From assembly GCA_949077035.1 (NCBI GenBank), contig CARUPR010000005.1, forward strand, positions 37,871 through 101,870: a stretch of 64,000 nucleotides of DNA. Direction: 5' to 3'. Position 1 is the stretch's first letter. Each line of letters opens with the position of its first letter. Below the pieces are notes generated by a model that saw only the letters and a list, made by a program, of their open reading frames with translations, did not search any database and was not told where the DNA came from. This stretch comes from an uncultured Eubacteriales bacterium. GTDB lineage: Bacteria; Bacillota; Clostridia; Christensenellales; UBA1242. This document shows positions 16,290-26,096 of this stretch, one piece after another. The position numbers and the translations under genes were made by a program.

Positions 16290-18963
16290 GAATTTAAAAT
16301 TTTTAGAATACAATCTAGACTATATTGAAAATTGTATGAGTTTACGTTCACCTCAAAAGCAAAGTCTAAAGATTTTAGACACTTTGCTGAATCAAATAGA
16401 ATTAAAGAAAAACAATGATATATATAATATTTTAGAAACAGTTCATGATATATGTCCGACTTGCAAAGATTTTGAGAGAGATTTTTTTAGTATAGCATTT
16501 GCTTTGGCAACTGGTGTTGGAAAAACTAGACTTATGGGTGCTTTTATAGCCTATCTTTATACCATTAAAGGAATTAAAAATTTTTTTATAGTTGCTCCAA
16601 ATATTACTATTTATGAAAAGTTAAAAAGTGAGTTTGGTGATATTAACAATCCAAAATATGTTTTTAAAGGGCTTAGTTGTTTTGCAGGTGTTCAGCCAAA
16701 TATTATTTATGGTGAAAATTATAAGTCAGCAGCTTTCATTTGCGGGAATTCAGACTGTAATATAAATGTTTTTAACATTGACAAGTTTAATAAAAAAGTT
16801 GGTGAAATGAAACATTTATCAGAATTTTTAGGGACAAGCTATTTCAAATATCTTTCAGAATTAGATGACTTAGTAATTTTGATGGATGAATCACATCATT
16901 ATCGTGCTGATAAAGGAATGGCTGCACTTAATGAACTTCATCCTGTTTTAGGCTTGGAATTAACAGCTACACCGCAAATTGAGAAAGGAAATAAAACTAT
17001 TAAATTTAAGAACGTTGTTTATGAATATCCTCTTTCACAAGCAATTATAGATGGTTATACAAAAATTCCGTATGCAATGACAAGACATGATATTGGAGAT
17101 TTTCATTTTGGAGATGAAGACCTTGATAAACTTATGATTTCTGATGGGTTATTAAATCATGAGCAAGTTAAAATAGGATTGAAAAATTATGCAAATCTTC
17201 ATCCCGAAGAAAGAAAAATAAAACCTTTTATGATGATTGTATGTCAAAACACAGCTCATGCAGAAAAAGTTATGAAATTTATCACTTCAGATGATTTTGA
17301 AAATGGAAAATATAGGAATAAAACTATTATCATTCATTCTAATCAGAAAGAAATTGAAAAAGAAGAAAATATTAAACTTTTGCAAGATGTTGAAAGATAT
17401 GAAAATCCTGTTGAAATTGTTATACATGTAAACATTCTTAAAGAGGGTTGGGATGTTAATAATTTGTATACCATTGTTCCTTTAAGAACCGCTGCAAGCA
17501 AAACTTTAAGAGAACAGATAATAGGCAGAGGGCTTCGCCTTCCATTTGGTCACAGGGTAGATGATAATTATGTTGATTCTCTTGTTATTGCTGCACATGA
17601 TAAATTTGAAGAAATTATAATGCAATCCAATGAACCTAATAGCTTGTTGAAAGCTAAAAATGTAATTTTTGCAGATGAAATTAAAAATAAAAATTGTATT
17701 ACTTCTACTCCAAAAGTTTTTGATTCTCTTCAAACAAGGCTTGAAGATGTTTTTGATGATATACCTACAAGTCCGAACTTTTCACAAGAAGAAAAAAATA
17801 TATTTGCAAAAACTACAAGTAAAATTACAAATATCCTTTCTGATATTTATTCTATAAATGGTCTCGGGAAAATAAGGCAAGAACTTGATAGAGAAAATAT
17901 CTCTAAACAAATTAAACAATCTCAAGATTTATCAGAGATAATTTCGAAGAGAGCAGATTTCAGCGAAATTTATGAACGTTTTATAATTAAAGAGATATCA
18001 AAACAAGAAGAAATTATAAAAAACAATACAATGGAAATTCCAATAATCAGTGTTAAAGAAGATGGAACAAGTGATTATTATTTTGAAGAATTTGAGTTAG
18101 ATTTATCTAATATGAATTATGTCCCAGTTGCAAATGACTTAATTTATCAAAATCTTATTAATAATGAAAGATTATTTTATAAAGCAAAAGGAATTGATTT
18201 TTTGTCACTAAATCCTATGCGAATTTTAGCCTATCATCTAAAAAATAAACCTGAAGTTGGTGATAATTATGATGATTTAATATTTAATCTTATATCATCT
18301 TTCTTAAAACATCTTGCTAATCAATATGATGATGAAACTATTCAACATATAGTTATGTTTAACAAGCTAGATATTGGAAATAAAATATATGAACAGATGA
18401 AAAATCATTTTTACAAAAGAGATAAAGATATAGTTGAACAGGTTGTTGGGGTTACTTATGACCCGCTTGATAATAGTTATATAATTAGAGACAATAACAT
18501 TAAAAATGTTTTTGTTACTATTCCTGATTGTGATGTCCCTAAATATGTTTTTAGCGGTTTTAAAAAATCAATTCATAAGCTCTATAAATTTGATAGCGAA
18601 CCTGAAAGAAAATTTGCTATTGTCTGTGATAATGATAATCAAGTCATAAAATGGTTGAGGCCAGCACCAAATCAGTTTAAACTTTTTTATAAAAATAATT
18701 CAAGATATGAACCTGATTTTGTTGTAGAAACAAAAGAATCAATGTATCTTGTTGAGATAAAAGGTGAAGATAGAATTGACGATGTTGATGTCATTGCAAA
18801 AAGAAATCGTGCGGTAAGATATTGCCAAGTTGTTAATATTTGGGCAGAAGGTAATAATAAGAAGAAGTGGAAACATTTGTTTATTCCAGCAAACGAAGTA
18901 AGATTAAATTCTTCTTTTGATGCTTTGGCTAAACGTTTTGAATGGACTAATATAACTCAATAA
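16279..18963 (+). CDS. res: Type III restriction endonuclease (Res), SF2 translocase-nuclease
   Basis: 894 residues. Walker A ALATGVGKTRL (near 74-84), DESHHYR motif II (near 205-211), LTATP motif III and REQIIGRGLRLPFG motif VI (near 412-425) form the superfamily 2 motor. The C-terminal nuclease has YEPDFVVE and LVEIKGED near 812-832, a PD-(D/E)xK site. It cleaves after ATP-driven switching or sliding between two inversely oriented sites and needs Mod. The start is ATG 16279 (or 16282), overlapping mod by 8-11 bases, with GAAGG upstream. The gene appears intact, so the system is likely active. Confidence 0.95.
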   Translation: MMNKNLKFLEYNLDYIENCMSLRSPQKQSLKILDTLLNQIELKKNNDIYNILETVHDICPTCKDFERDFFSIAFALATGVGKTRLMGAFIAYLYTIKGIKNFFIVAPNITIYEKLKSEFGDINNPKYVFKGLSCFAGVQPNIIYGENYKSAAFICGNSDCNINVFNIDKFNKKVGEMKHLSEFLGTSYFKYLSELDDLVILMDESHHYRADKGMAALNELHPVLGLELTATPQIEKGNKTIKFKNVVYEYPLSQAIIDGYTKIPYAMTRHDIGDFHFGDEDLDKLMISDGLLNHEQVKIGLKNYANLHPEERKIKPFMMIVCQNTAHAEKVMKFITSDDFENGKYRNKTIIIHSNQKEIEKEENIKLLQDVERYENPVEIVIHVNILKEGWDVNNLYTIVPLRTAASKTLREQIIGRGLRLPFGHRVDDNYVDSLVIAAHDKFEEIIMQSNEPNSLLKAKNVIFADEIKNKNCITSTPKVFDSLQTRLEDVFDDIPTSPNFSQEEKNIFAKTTSKITNILSDIYSINGLGKIRQELDRENISKQIKQSQDLSEIISKRADFSEIYERFIIKEISKQEEIIKNNTMEIPIISVKEDGTSDYYFEEFELDLSNMNYVPVANDLIYQNLINNERLFYKAKGIDFLSLNPMRILAYHLKNKPEVGDNYDDLIFNLISSFLKHLANQYDDETIQHIVMFNKLDIGNKIYEQMKNHFYKRDKDIVEQVVGVTYDPLDNSYIIRDNNIKNVFVTIPDCDVPKYVFSGFKKSIHKLYKFDSEPERKFAIVCDNDNQVIKWLRPAPNQFKLFYKNNSRYEPDFVVETKESMYLVEIKGEDRIDDVDVIAKRNRAVRYCQVVNIWAEGNNKKKWKHLFIPANEVRLNSSFDALAKRFEWTNITQ

Positions 18964-18989
18964 AACAAATTATAATTTAATAATAGAAA

Positions 18990-19024
18990 ACGCTAGAAAT
19001 TAAGATTAACTTCTAGCGTATTTT
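18990..19024 (+). terminator. Terminator of the type III RM operon
   Basis: Nine-bp stem ACGCTAGAA (18990-18998) and TTCTAGCGT (19011-19019), followed by ATTTT. Confidence 0.65.
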
Positions 19025-19033
19025 ATTGCAAAT

Positions 19034-19061
19034 AAAAAAACTTGCTTTAAAGCAAGTTTTA
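19034..19061 (-). terminator. Terminator of tRNA-Thr
   Basis: Inverted repeat AAACTTGCTT/AAGCAAGTTT directly 3' of the tRNA on the minus strand, ending in a T run on that strand (A run 19033-19040 on the plus strand). Confidence 0.75.
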
Positions 19062-19136
19062 TGGAGCTGATGACGGGAATCGGACCCGTGACCCCCACCT
19101 TACCAAGGTGGTGCTCTACCGCTGAGCCACATCAGC
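19062..19136 (-). tRNA. tRNA-Thr(GGU)
   Basis: Full cloverleaf on the minus strand, CCA encoded: acceptor GCTGATG/CATCAGC, D stem GCTC/GAGC, anticodon stem CCACC/GGTGG with loop TTGGTAA (anticodon GGT), T stem ACGGG/CCCGT. The T loop reads TCCGATT, giving C where U55 (pseudouridine) is nearly universal. Discriminator U. Confidence 0.96.
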
Positions 19137-19174
19137 ATATAAAGGGACTTTATCCCTTAATATATATTTTTTTT

Positions 19175-19327
19175 AAGAATGTAATGTAAGCACGAATAAA
19201 ATGGGTATTTCTACAGGAATGCAAGATAGTCGCAAATAAAATGAATTTTCTCTTTAGAAACGCACGAATAAAATGAGTGCTTTCTTTAGGGACGCTAGAT
19301 AGGCGTGAACAACGTGAATTCTATCTA
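19175..19327 (+). repeat. Four units of the interspersed hairpin repeat
   Basis: Units at about 19175-19212, 19218-19254, 19259-19288 and 19289-19327. They share GCACGAATAAAATGAGTGC-type cores, AGATAG/CTATCT ends and an ACG(C) linker. They fill most of the gap between tRNA-Thr and the next gene. Confidence 0.7.
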
Positions 19328-19430
19328 ATTATATATTTTTTGTCCTTTATTGTCAATTGTATATTAAATTTTATTTATTCTTTTTTAATATTATATACGC
19401 ATTGCATTTATTTTGTTTTTAAAAAGATTT

Positions 19431-19739
19431 TTATCTTTCATTTTCTGAATTTTGATAATCTTCAAGGTCTTGTGCATAATCTTTAAAAATTCTTGACATA
19501 CTGTTTTGAAATTTTATTTGGTCATAGTTTGATGGTTCAGAATTGTAAATCTTTTCAATTTTAAATTCTGTATATACGCTTTCGATATTATCTCCTGCCT
19601 TATTTTTGCCATGCACAACTCGAAGTTTGCCGCCAAATTTTATATAAGGTATTTTTTGGATGTTTTCAAGTTTGCTTATTCTCATTTCTGTCAAAATATC
19701 TTCTACATTCAATGAAGACAATCTATCAATATAATTCAT
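19431..19739 (-). CDS. Hypothetical protein, 102 aa
   Basis: Starts at the ATG preceded by GAGG (19744-19747 on the plus strand); a GTG four residues earlier overlaps that SD and is unlikely. The sequence is soluble and charged with an Asn/Asp/Glu-rich C-terminus. A central segment (IKFGGKLRVVHGKNKAGD, near 34-51) looks like a beta hairpin. No family was recognised. It stands alone, opposite in strand to RNase R. Confidence 0.6.
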   Translation of the reverse strand: MNYIDRLSSLNVEDILTEMRISKLENIQKIPYIKFGGKLRVVHGKNKAGDNIESVYTEFKIEKIYNSEPSNYDQIKFQNSMSRIFKDYAQDLEDYQNSENER

Positions 19740-19939
19740 ATTCACCTCATGATTTGATTATAACAAATAAATTTATGCTTGTCAATATTTTATACACTCA
19801 AAAAATCTAATTTAATTTTTTATAATCATTATCTAAAAAAGTGATATTAAAAATTAGATTTTATAGTGAAATTAAATAATAGTTTTTATTTTGAGTATAA
19901 AAAAGTAAATAAAAATTTTGTCGAATTTTTAAAATATTA

Positions 19940-19968
19940 TTGAATTATTTTTTTAGTTATGTTAAAAT
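19940..19968 (+). promoter_or_regulatory. Promoter of the RNase R gene
   Basis: TTGAAT (19940-19945), 17-bp spacer, TAAAAT (19963-19968), 24 bases before the ATG with AGAGGTGG between. Confidence 0.65.
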
Positions 19969-19992
19969 GAAAAAGTAAAGAGGTGGGTTTAC

Positions 19993-22434
19993 ATGTCAAA
20001 AAAGATTACTCAAGATAAAAATCTCATTAAAACGCGTGAAAGGATTTATAAAGAAATCACAAAATCACCAAAAGATTTATCTTCTTTAAAATCCCTCATG
20101 TTGTCTAAAAGGATTGTTGAGTCGGGCAATAAGTTCAACTTGGCAATTGATATGCTTAAAAGCAGCGACCGCATTATTATTAATCGTGGTTATGTTATGG
20201 CCAAGCCTTCTGAAATAAAGCAGGGTGTGTTTTATGCAATGGGCAGAAACAGGTATGTGGTATTAAAAGGTGAAAACAGGCAGTATGCTATCTCGCTTGA
20301 AGATAGTGATGGCTATTTTTCAAATGAAAGTGTAAATGTGGCTTTCACTGATGATGGTGAAACAAAGAGACCTTTTATTGTTTCAAAATATGAGGATAAT
20401 GAGCCAAGTATTTTAAAAGAAATGCCTAAATTAGATAATAATTTTGTTTATGGCAGAGTAATAAAAGTAAGTCATGATAAACTTATTTTTATATCAAAAG
20501 ATAAAAGATTTTCAAAAGGGATTGAAATTTTAAATCCTAAAAATACATTAAGTCAGTTTCAAGATAAAATTTGTGTAATGCGAATTGAAAGTGACGAAAG
20601 AAGTGCTCATCCAAGTGGTTTTATTACAGAAATAAAGGGTGAAGCCGGAAATCCAATTCATGAATATGAAGCAATTGCAGAGTCGCATGGTGCGAATATG
20701 TCATGGAGTGATGAAAAAGTTTTAAGAGAAATTCGTAAATTGCCGGTTGAGGTAGATTTATCAAACAATAAACTTGTTGATGAAAAAGGAAATGTTCTGC
20801 AGGAAGGAAAAGATAAGATAGTTGATTTAAGAGGTCTTAACTTTACAACTGTTGACCCTGCCAATTGCAGAGATATGGATGACGCTATCTATTCTACCTT
20901 TGATGAAAAAGGAAGGGTTGTCATTTATACAGCTGTTGCCAATGTAACAAAATATGTAGATTTAAATAGTGAAATCGGAAAAAAATATATAAGAGGTGGT
21001 TTTACAACTTATGCACCAAATCGTGCCTACAATATCCTTCCACCAGAACTTTCAACTGGATTATGTTCGCTAAATCCAAATGTTGACAGACTTGCTCTTG
21101 TAATTAAATCTGTCATCGATGAGGAAACTGGGCTTCCTATTTCTTCCACAATACTTGATGCAGTAATAAACAGCAAAGAAAAATTTAGTTATGAACAGGC
21201 ACAGGAAATCTGTGACAGAAATCAGACAACACTTTCTCAATTAAGAGAAAAGGTGATAAATGGCAACAACAATCGTCCACTTAAACTTGAAGACCAAGTT
21301 GTTTTAAATGAAAGGGTATCTCAAATTTTATGGAAAGGTTTTAATAAACGCAATTTTATAAATTTTGAAACCAAAAATGAATATGATGTGTTATTTAATG
21401 AAGATTTAAGTGAAATTGTTGATATTCAACCACAAGAAAATTGTGCATATCATAAGGTTATTGAAGCTTTTATGTTGACTGCAAATGAAGCGACTGCAAG
21501 ATTTGCAAAGGCACACAATCTTCCAAATATATATCGCGTGCATGAAAAACCAAATGAAGATAAATTGGCTCAAGCATTTGAATTTTTTGAAATGTTGGAG
21601 GTTCCTTTTGATGGAGATTTGTCACCTTTTGGAATTAAAAAATTGGTGGAATCTGTTAAGGGGACAAATAAAGAGAAGGCTGCAAACAACTTCTTGGTAA
21701 GATTGCAAAGTAGGGCTAAATATTCAAATTCAACAGTTCCAAATAGTGCTGAATATATAAAACTTGAAGGCAAGAAAGGCAAGGTTGTTGCTGGAAACAA
21801 AAAGAAACAATATGCAGGTGGCGGCATAAATGAATCTGATTTAGATAGCGACATGATAAGTCACTTTGGTCTTCAAAGTAAAGCTTACAGCCATACAACT
21901 TCACCAATCCGCAGAATAAGTGATTATGTGACACACAAGAATATTTTAGCCTATTTAAAAGGGCAAAAATTCCTCAATGAACGTTTGACTTCTGATATTG
22001 CTGGTTGGGCAAATCAAAGACAGAATATTGTTAAGAAGGCAGAACGTGAATTTAATGAGGTGAGCTCTGCAATCTATTGCGAAGGGCATATTGGTCAAAT
22101 CATGAAAGGAAATATCAGTGGCTTTAAAAAGATTGTGGTTTATGATGAAAATGACCGTAGAATAGAAAACTTCTGTGCGATAGTGGAAAATGAGGAAAGA
22201 GGAGTCAGTGTAATGATTCCAATATCTGAGCTTTTGCCAAGTGGAATAAAAAACATTGGACTTTCAAAATTTGGAAGTGCAATTATAAACAGAAACTCTG
22301 GTGCTGCACTTGTCAAGCTTTGTGAAGAGGTTACATTTAAATTGCAATCTGCTGATAGAGTGACAAGAATTGTCACTGCAACCACAGACCTTGAAAAGAA
22401 AATTGACTTGCAAGAAGAACAGGAAAAAGAATAG
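19993..22434 (+). CDS. rnr: Ribonuclease R-type 3'-5' exoribonuclease
   Basis: 813 residues, the RNase R size. The N-terminal helix-turn-helix-like region (1-70) and cold-shock-type OB folds (to about 270) precede the RNB catalytic domain. DLRGLNFTTVDPANCRDMDD (near 278-297) holds the conserved metal-binding Asp residues, and AYSHTTSPIRRISDY (near 634-648) matches the end of the RNB fold. A C-terminal S1-like segment follows. It degrades structured RNA and takes part in rRNA and mRNA turnover. The usual GEDAKDLDD active-site segment reads DPANCRDMDD here, a moderate variant keeping the aspartates. Single gene with its own promoter and terminator. Confidence 0.92.
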   Translation: MSKKITQDKNLIKTRERIYKEITKSPKDLSSLKSLMLSKRIVESGNKFNLAIDMLKSSDRIIINRGYVMAKPSEIKQGVFYAMGRNRYVVLKGENRQYAISLEDSDGYFSNESVNVAFTDDGETKRPFIVSKYEDNEPSILKEMPKLDNNFVYGRVIKVSHDKLIFISKDKRFSKGIEILNPKNTLSQFQDKICVMRIESDERSAHPSGFITEIKGEAGNPIHEYEAIAESHGANMSWSDEKVLREIRKLPVEVDLSNNKLVDEKGNVLQEGKDKIVDLRGLNFTTVDPANCRDMDDAIYSTFDEKGRVVIYTAVANVTKYVDLNSEIGKKYIRGGFTTYAPNRAYNILPPELSTGLCSLNPNVDRLALVIKSVIDEETGLPISSTILDAVINSKEKFSYEQAQEICDRNQTTLSQLREKVINGNNNRPLKLEDQVVLNERVSQILWKGFNKRNFINFETKNEYDVLFNEDLSEIVDIQPQENCAYHKVIEAFMLTANEATARFAKAHNLPNIYRVHEKPNEDKLAQAFEFFEMLEVPFDGDLSPFGIKKLVESVKGTNKEKAANNFLVRLQSRAKYSNSTVPNSAEYIKLEGKKGKVVAGNKKKQYAGGGINESDLDSDMISHFGLQSKAYSHTTSPIRRISDYVTHKNILAYLKGQKFLNERLTSDIAGWANQRQNIVKKAEREFNEVSSAIYCEGHIGQIMKGNISGFKKIVVYDENDRRIENFCAIVENEERGVSVMIPISELLPSGIKNIGLSKFGSAIINRNSGAALVKLCEEVTFKLQSADRVTRIVTATTDLEKKIDLQEEQEKE

Positions 22435-22490
22435 AAATAATATTGAAAAAACAGATAATTTATCTTTTTCAACTTAATTTTCAATAAAAA

Positions 22491-22520
22491 ACGACTAAAT
22501 TAAGTCGTTTTTTTTTTTTT
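22491..22520 (+). terminator. Terminator behind RNase R
   Basis: Stem ACGACT (22491-22496) and AGTCGT (22503-22508) followed by twelve T. The rest of 22521-22700 is T-rich with nothing recognised. Confidence 0.85.
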
Positions 22521-22709
22521 GATTTTTATTTTGTTTTGAGATATTTTTCTATTTTTTACCTTTTTTATTATATTAATTGGATTTGCTTGTATTTTGTTTT
22601 ATATTAAAAATTTAAACAAAGTTTTAAAATATTAATTTTTGATTTTTTGTTGATTGATTTTAAACTTTTCAGCTAATTTTGTTTTGATATTTCTTTTCTT
22701 CTATTTCAT

Positions 22710-22738
22710 TTGACAAAAAAATTGTTTGTGGCTATTAT
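22710..22738 (+). promoter_or_regulatory. Promoter of thymidine kinase gene
   Basis: TTGACA (22710-22715), 17-bp spacer, TATTAT (22733-22738). Confidence 0.8.
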
Positions 22739-22771
22739 ATTAATTGAAAGATAATCTTCTGAGAGGTAAGG

Positions 22772-23365
22772 GTGAGCAAGTTATACTTTAAATATGGTGT
22801 CATGGGAAGTTCAAAAACTGCACAGGCACTTATGTGTAAATATAATTATGAGCAAAAAGGGTTTAATGTCTTTCTATTTAAACCTTTTGCTGACAATAGA
22901 TGTATGGAAAATGGTTTTGCTTATGTGAGCAGCCGAATCGGCTTGAGAAGTGAATGTATTGAATTTGCAAAAGATGATAGTTTTTACAAACTTTGCAAGT
23001 TTTATGACATTATCAATTCTCTATCAGTCATAATAATAGATGAAGCCCAATTTTTGACCAAGCAACAGGTGAATGAGTTGAAGGAAATTTCTTTAAAAGT
23101 CCCAGTTTTATGTTATGGGCTTTTGACAAATTTTAAAACAGAACTTTTTGAAGGAAGTAAAAGGCTTATAGAAATTTCTGATTCTATCACTGAAATTAAA
23201 ACCATTTGTAAGTGTGGAAGAAAGGCAAATATCAATGCAAGAATTATCAACGGAAGAGTGGTTGATGATGGTGAGGAGATTATGATTGGCGGTGATGAAA
23301 GCTATGAGGGTATGTGTTTTAATTGCTATGTTAAAAGAAAGGCAGATAAATGCATAGATATTTAA
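22772..23365 (+). CDS. tdk: Thymidine kinase
   Basis: 197 residues with a GTG start after GAGAGGTAAGG. GVMGSSKTAQAL (near 9-20) is the P-loop, with Ser in place of the usual second Gly of GxMxSGKT. IIIDEAQFL (near 87-95) is the Walker B-type DEAQF motif. A zinc site is formed by CKCGRKAN near 149-156 and CFNC near 185-188. It phosphorylates thymidine for dTTP salvage. Length and motif order match type II (tetrameric) bacterial thymidine kinases. Single gene; own consensus promoter. Confidence 0.95.
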   Translation: MSKLYFKYGVMGSSKTAQALMCKYNYEQKGFNVFLFKPFADNRCMENGFAYVSSRIGLRSECIEFAKDDSFYKLCKFYDIINSLSVIIIDEAQFLTKQQVNELKEISLKVPVLCYGLLTNFKTELFEGSKRLIEISDSITEIKTICKCGRKANINARIINGRVVDDGEEIMIGGDESYEGMCFNCYVKRKADKCIDI

Positions 23366-23484
23366 TTATAAATTTTTATTATTAAAAATATATATTTAAA
23401 AAATAGATAAAATAAATATTAAAAAATAAAGAATTGATGAAAAAATAAAGAAATGATGAAAATATTTGAAAAAAGGGAGAAATT

Positions 23485-25818
23485 ATGAAAAATAGTATGT
23501 TAGACAAAAAATATTTAGAAAATCTTGATAGATATTATAGAGCAACCAATTATCTTGCGGTTGCACAATTATATCTTTTAGATAATCCGCTTTTGAGAGA
23601 GCCTTTAAAGCAAGAGCATGTTAAAAGAAAGATTGTAGGTCACTGGGGGACTGTCCCTGGACAAAACTTTGTTTATACACATCTAGACAGAGTTATCACA
23701 AAATATGATTTAAATATGATGCTCATTTCTGGTCCTGGACATGGCGGAAACTTTTTTACAGCGAATTCATATTTGGAAGGTGTATATAGTGAGGTTTATC
23801 CTGAATGTGGTCAAAATAAGGATGGGATGACAAAATTCTGCAAACAATTTTCCTTTCCTTGTGGTGTGTCATCTCATGTTGCTCCAGAAACCCCTGGCTC
23901 TATTCATGAAGGTGGCGAACTTGGATATTCTCTTCTTCATGGTTTTGGCTCTGTTTTTGATAATAAAGATTTAATAACCGCTGTCATAATTGGTGATGGC
24001 GAAGCCGAAACTGGCTCACTTGCAACATCATGGCAATCTAACAAGTTTTTAAATCCAAAAACAGATGGGGCTGTTTTGCCTATACTTCATCTCAATGGAT
24101 ACAAGATTTCAAATCCAACAGTTCTTTCAAGAATATCAAAAAAAGAGCTTAAAAATTTTCTTTCAGGATGTGGCTGGCAACCATATTTTGTTGAAGGGTC
24201 AGACAGAGAACAGATGCACTTGAAGATGGCAAAAGCTATGGATAAATGTATTGAAACTATTAAAGCATTGCAAAAGAAATATAGAGAAAATGATTGCAAT
24301 GAGCGTCCAATCTGGCCAATGATTGTTTTAAGGACTCCTAAAGGTTGGACAGGACCAAAAGAAGTTGACGGGAAAACTATTGAAGGCTCTTTCAGAGCTC
24401 ATCAAGTGCCAATTCCGATGACTAAGCCAGAACATCTTGAAATGCTTGAAGAATGGCTTAAAAGTTATAAACCAGAAGAACTTTTCGATGAAAATTATAA
24501 ATTGAAAGCTGAAATAGCGGCAATTTTACCAAAGGGCGACAAACGAATTTCAGCTTGCCCTTATACAAATTGTGGAGCTAGTGAGTTGGCATTGCCAGAA
24601 ATAACAAAGTTCGCTGTTGAAATTGAAGGACATGGAAAGGTTAAAAAACAAGATATGCTTGAGCTTGGCAAATATATCGGTGAAATTTTCAACCTCAACA
24701 AAGAGGCACAAAATTATCGTATATTCAGCCCTGATGAAGCAATGTCAAACAGATTGAATCATGTTTTTGAAAGTGAAAATCGTGATTTTAATGCAACGAT
24801 AAAAGATAATGATGAATTTTTGGCAAGCAACGGTCGTGTTATGGACAGCTTTTTAAGCGAAAATGCTTGTGAAGGTTGGCTTGAAGGTTATATTTTGACA
24901 GGCAGACATGGTATGTTTGCAAGTTATGAAGCATTTATTCGTGTTGTTGATAGCATGGTTTCACAACATTCTAAATGGCTTAAAGTGATAAGAGAGATAC
25001 CTTGGAGAAAACCAATATCCTCTTTAAACCTTGTTTTGACTTCAAATGTTTGGCAACAAGACCACAATGGTTATACACATCAAGAGCCAGGCTTTCTTGA
25101 CCATATGGCAAGTAAGAAATCAGAGGTTTCAAGAATTTATCTTCCACCTGATGCAAACACTTTGATTTGCTGTTATGACCATTGTCAGTCAACATTAAAT
25201 CATATCAATGTGATTGTTGCTTCAAAACACCCAAGATGGCAGTGGCTTAGCATGGAAGAGGCAATTGGGCATTGCAAAAATGGTGCTGCAGAATGGAAAT
25301 GGGCTGGCACTTGTGGAAAAGATAGTCCCGATATTGTGCTTGCTTGTGCGGGTGGAACTCCAACACTTGAAGCTCTTGCAACCATAACACTTATAAAAAA
25401 ATACCTTCCAAAAGTAAAAGTGAAATTTATCAATATTGTTGACCTTATGAAACTTGAAAAAGACCATCCTCATGGTTTAAGCGATAAAGCATATGATAAA
25501 TTGTTTACAACAGATAAACCAATTATATTTAATTTCCATGGCTATCCAAAACTTATTCATCAGCTTACTCATGCAAGAGCGAATAAAGATATCACTGTGC
25601 ATGGCTATCAAGAAGAAGGAACAATTACAACCGCCTTTGATATGCGCGTTCAGAATAAAATAGACAGATATCATCTGCTTCTTGAAATTATTGAAAAATT
25701 GAAAATCAATGATGCTAAGCTTGTTAAAGAAATAAAAGAAAAGCTTAAAAAACATAAGGAATACATCGCCGAGTTTGGTGTTGATATGCCAGAAGTTGAA
25801 GATTGGAAGTGGGAATAA
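23485..25818 (+). CDS. xfp: Xylulose-5-P/fructose-6-P phosphoketolase
   Basis: 777 residues, close to the usual 790-830. GHWGTVPGQNF and SGPGHGG (near 51-85), TPP-binding GDGEAETG (near 172-179) and the HQVPI and QDHNG(Y)THQEPG segments are typical. It splits xylulose 5-phosphate (and often fructose 6-phosphate) with phosphate to acetyl phosphate plus glyceraldehyde 3-phosphate or erythrose 4-phosphate. This points to a fermentative pentose or bifid-type shunt. SD AAAGGGAG. Single gene, ended by a hairpin terminator after two repeat units. No acetate kinase is next to it. Confidence 0.96.
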   Translation: MKNSMLDKKYLENLDRYYRATNYLAVAQLYLLDNPLLREPLKQEHVKRKIVGHWGTVPGQNFVYTHLDRVITKYDLNMMLISGPGHGGNFFTANSYLEGVYSEVYPECGQNKDGMTKFCKQFSFPCGVSSHVAPETPGSIHEGGELGYSLLHGFGSVFDNKDLITAVIIGDGEAETGSLATSWQSNKFLNPKTDGAVLPILHLNGYKISNPTVLSRISKKELKNFLSGCGWQPYFVEGSDREQMHLKMAKAMDKCIETIKALQKKYRENDCNERPIWPMIVLRTPKGWTGPKEVDGKTIEGSFRAHQVPIPMTKPEHLEMLEEWLKSYKPEELFDENYKLKAEIAAILPKGDKRISACPYTNCGASELALPEITKFAVEIEGHGKVKKQDMLELGKYIGEIFNLNKEAQNYRIFSPDEAMSNRLNHVFESENRDFNATIKDNDEFLASNGRVMDSFLSENACEGWLEGYILTGRHGMFASYEAFIRVVDSMVSQHSKWLKVIREIPWRKPISSLNLVLTSNVWQQDHNGYTHQEPGFLDHMASKKSEVSRIYLPPDANTLICCYDHCQSTLNHINVIVASKHPRWQWLSMEEAIGHCKNGAAEWKWAGTCGKDSPDIVLACAGGTPTLEALATITLIKKYLPKVKVKFINIVDLMKLEKDHPHGLSDKAYDKLFTTDKPIIFNFHGYPKLIHQLTHARANKDITVHGYQEEGTITTAFDMRVQNKIDRYHLLLEIIEKLKINDAKLVKEIKEKLKKHKEYIAEFGVDMPEVEDWKWE

Positions 25819-25847
25819 TTTATAAAATTTCACCTTTTTTGAATAAG

Positions 25848-25928
25848 AAAGCACTCACGATGTTCGTGCTTATCTTGCGTTCCTAAAGAAAGCACTCACG
25901 TTGTTCGTGCCTATCTTGCGTCCCTAAA
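25848..25928 (-). repeat. Two units of the interspersed hairpin repeat, inverted
   Basis: Two near-identical units (about 25848-25889 and 25890-25928). Read on the minus strand each is ACGCAAGATAGGCACGAAC...GTGAGTGCTTTCTTTAGG. These are the best-preserved copies and define the consensus; unit length is about 41 bp. Confidence 0.8.
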
Positions 25929-25931
25929 AAA

Positions 25932-25956
25932 ACCTGCAATTATTGCAGGTTTTTTT
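25932..25956 (+). terminator. Terminator behind xfp
   Basis: Eight-bp stem ACCTGCAA (25932-25939) and TTGCAGGT (25943-25950) with T run; A-rich on the left, so it may work in both directions. Confidence 0.85.
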
Positions 25957-25974
25957 GTTTTATACAAGATATGT

Positions 25975-26035
25975 TCAATCAGAGTGTTATATTTATGAAC
26001 GCGATATAGGGCGCAATGAAAGTGCTATCTATTTA
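25975..26035 (+). repeat. Degenerate unit of the interspersed hairpin repeat
   Basis: Contains GAGTGTTATATT, GATATAGGGCGCAATGAAAGTGCTATCT-like words at low similarity to the consensus. Confidence 0.45.
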
Positions 26036-26096
26036 AAATATTAATTTAAGTTTTAATTTTGAATAATTTTGATTTTTTAAGATTGATATATTGTTT

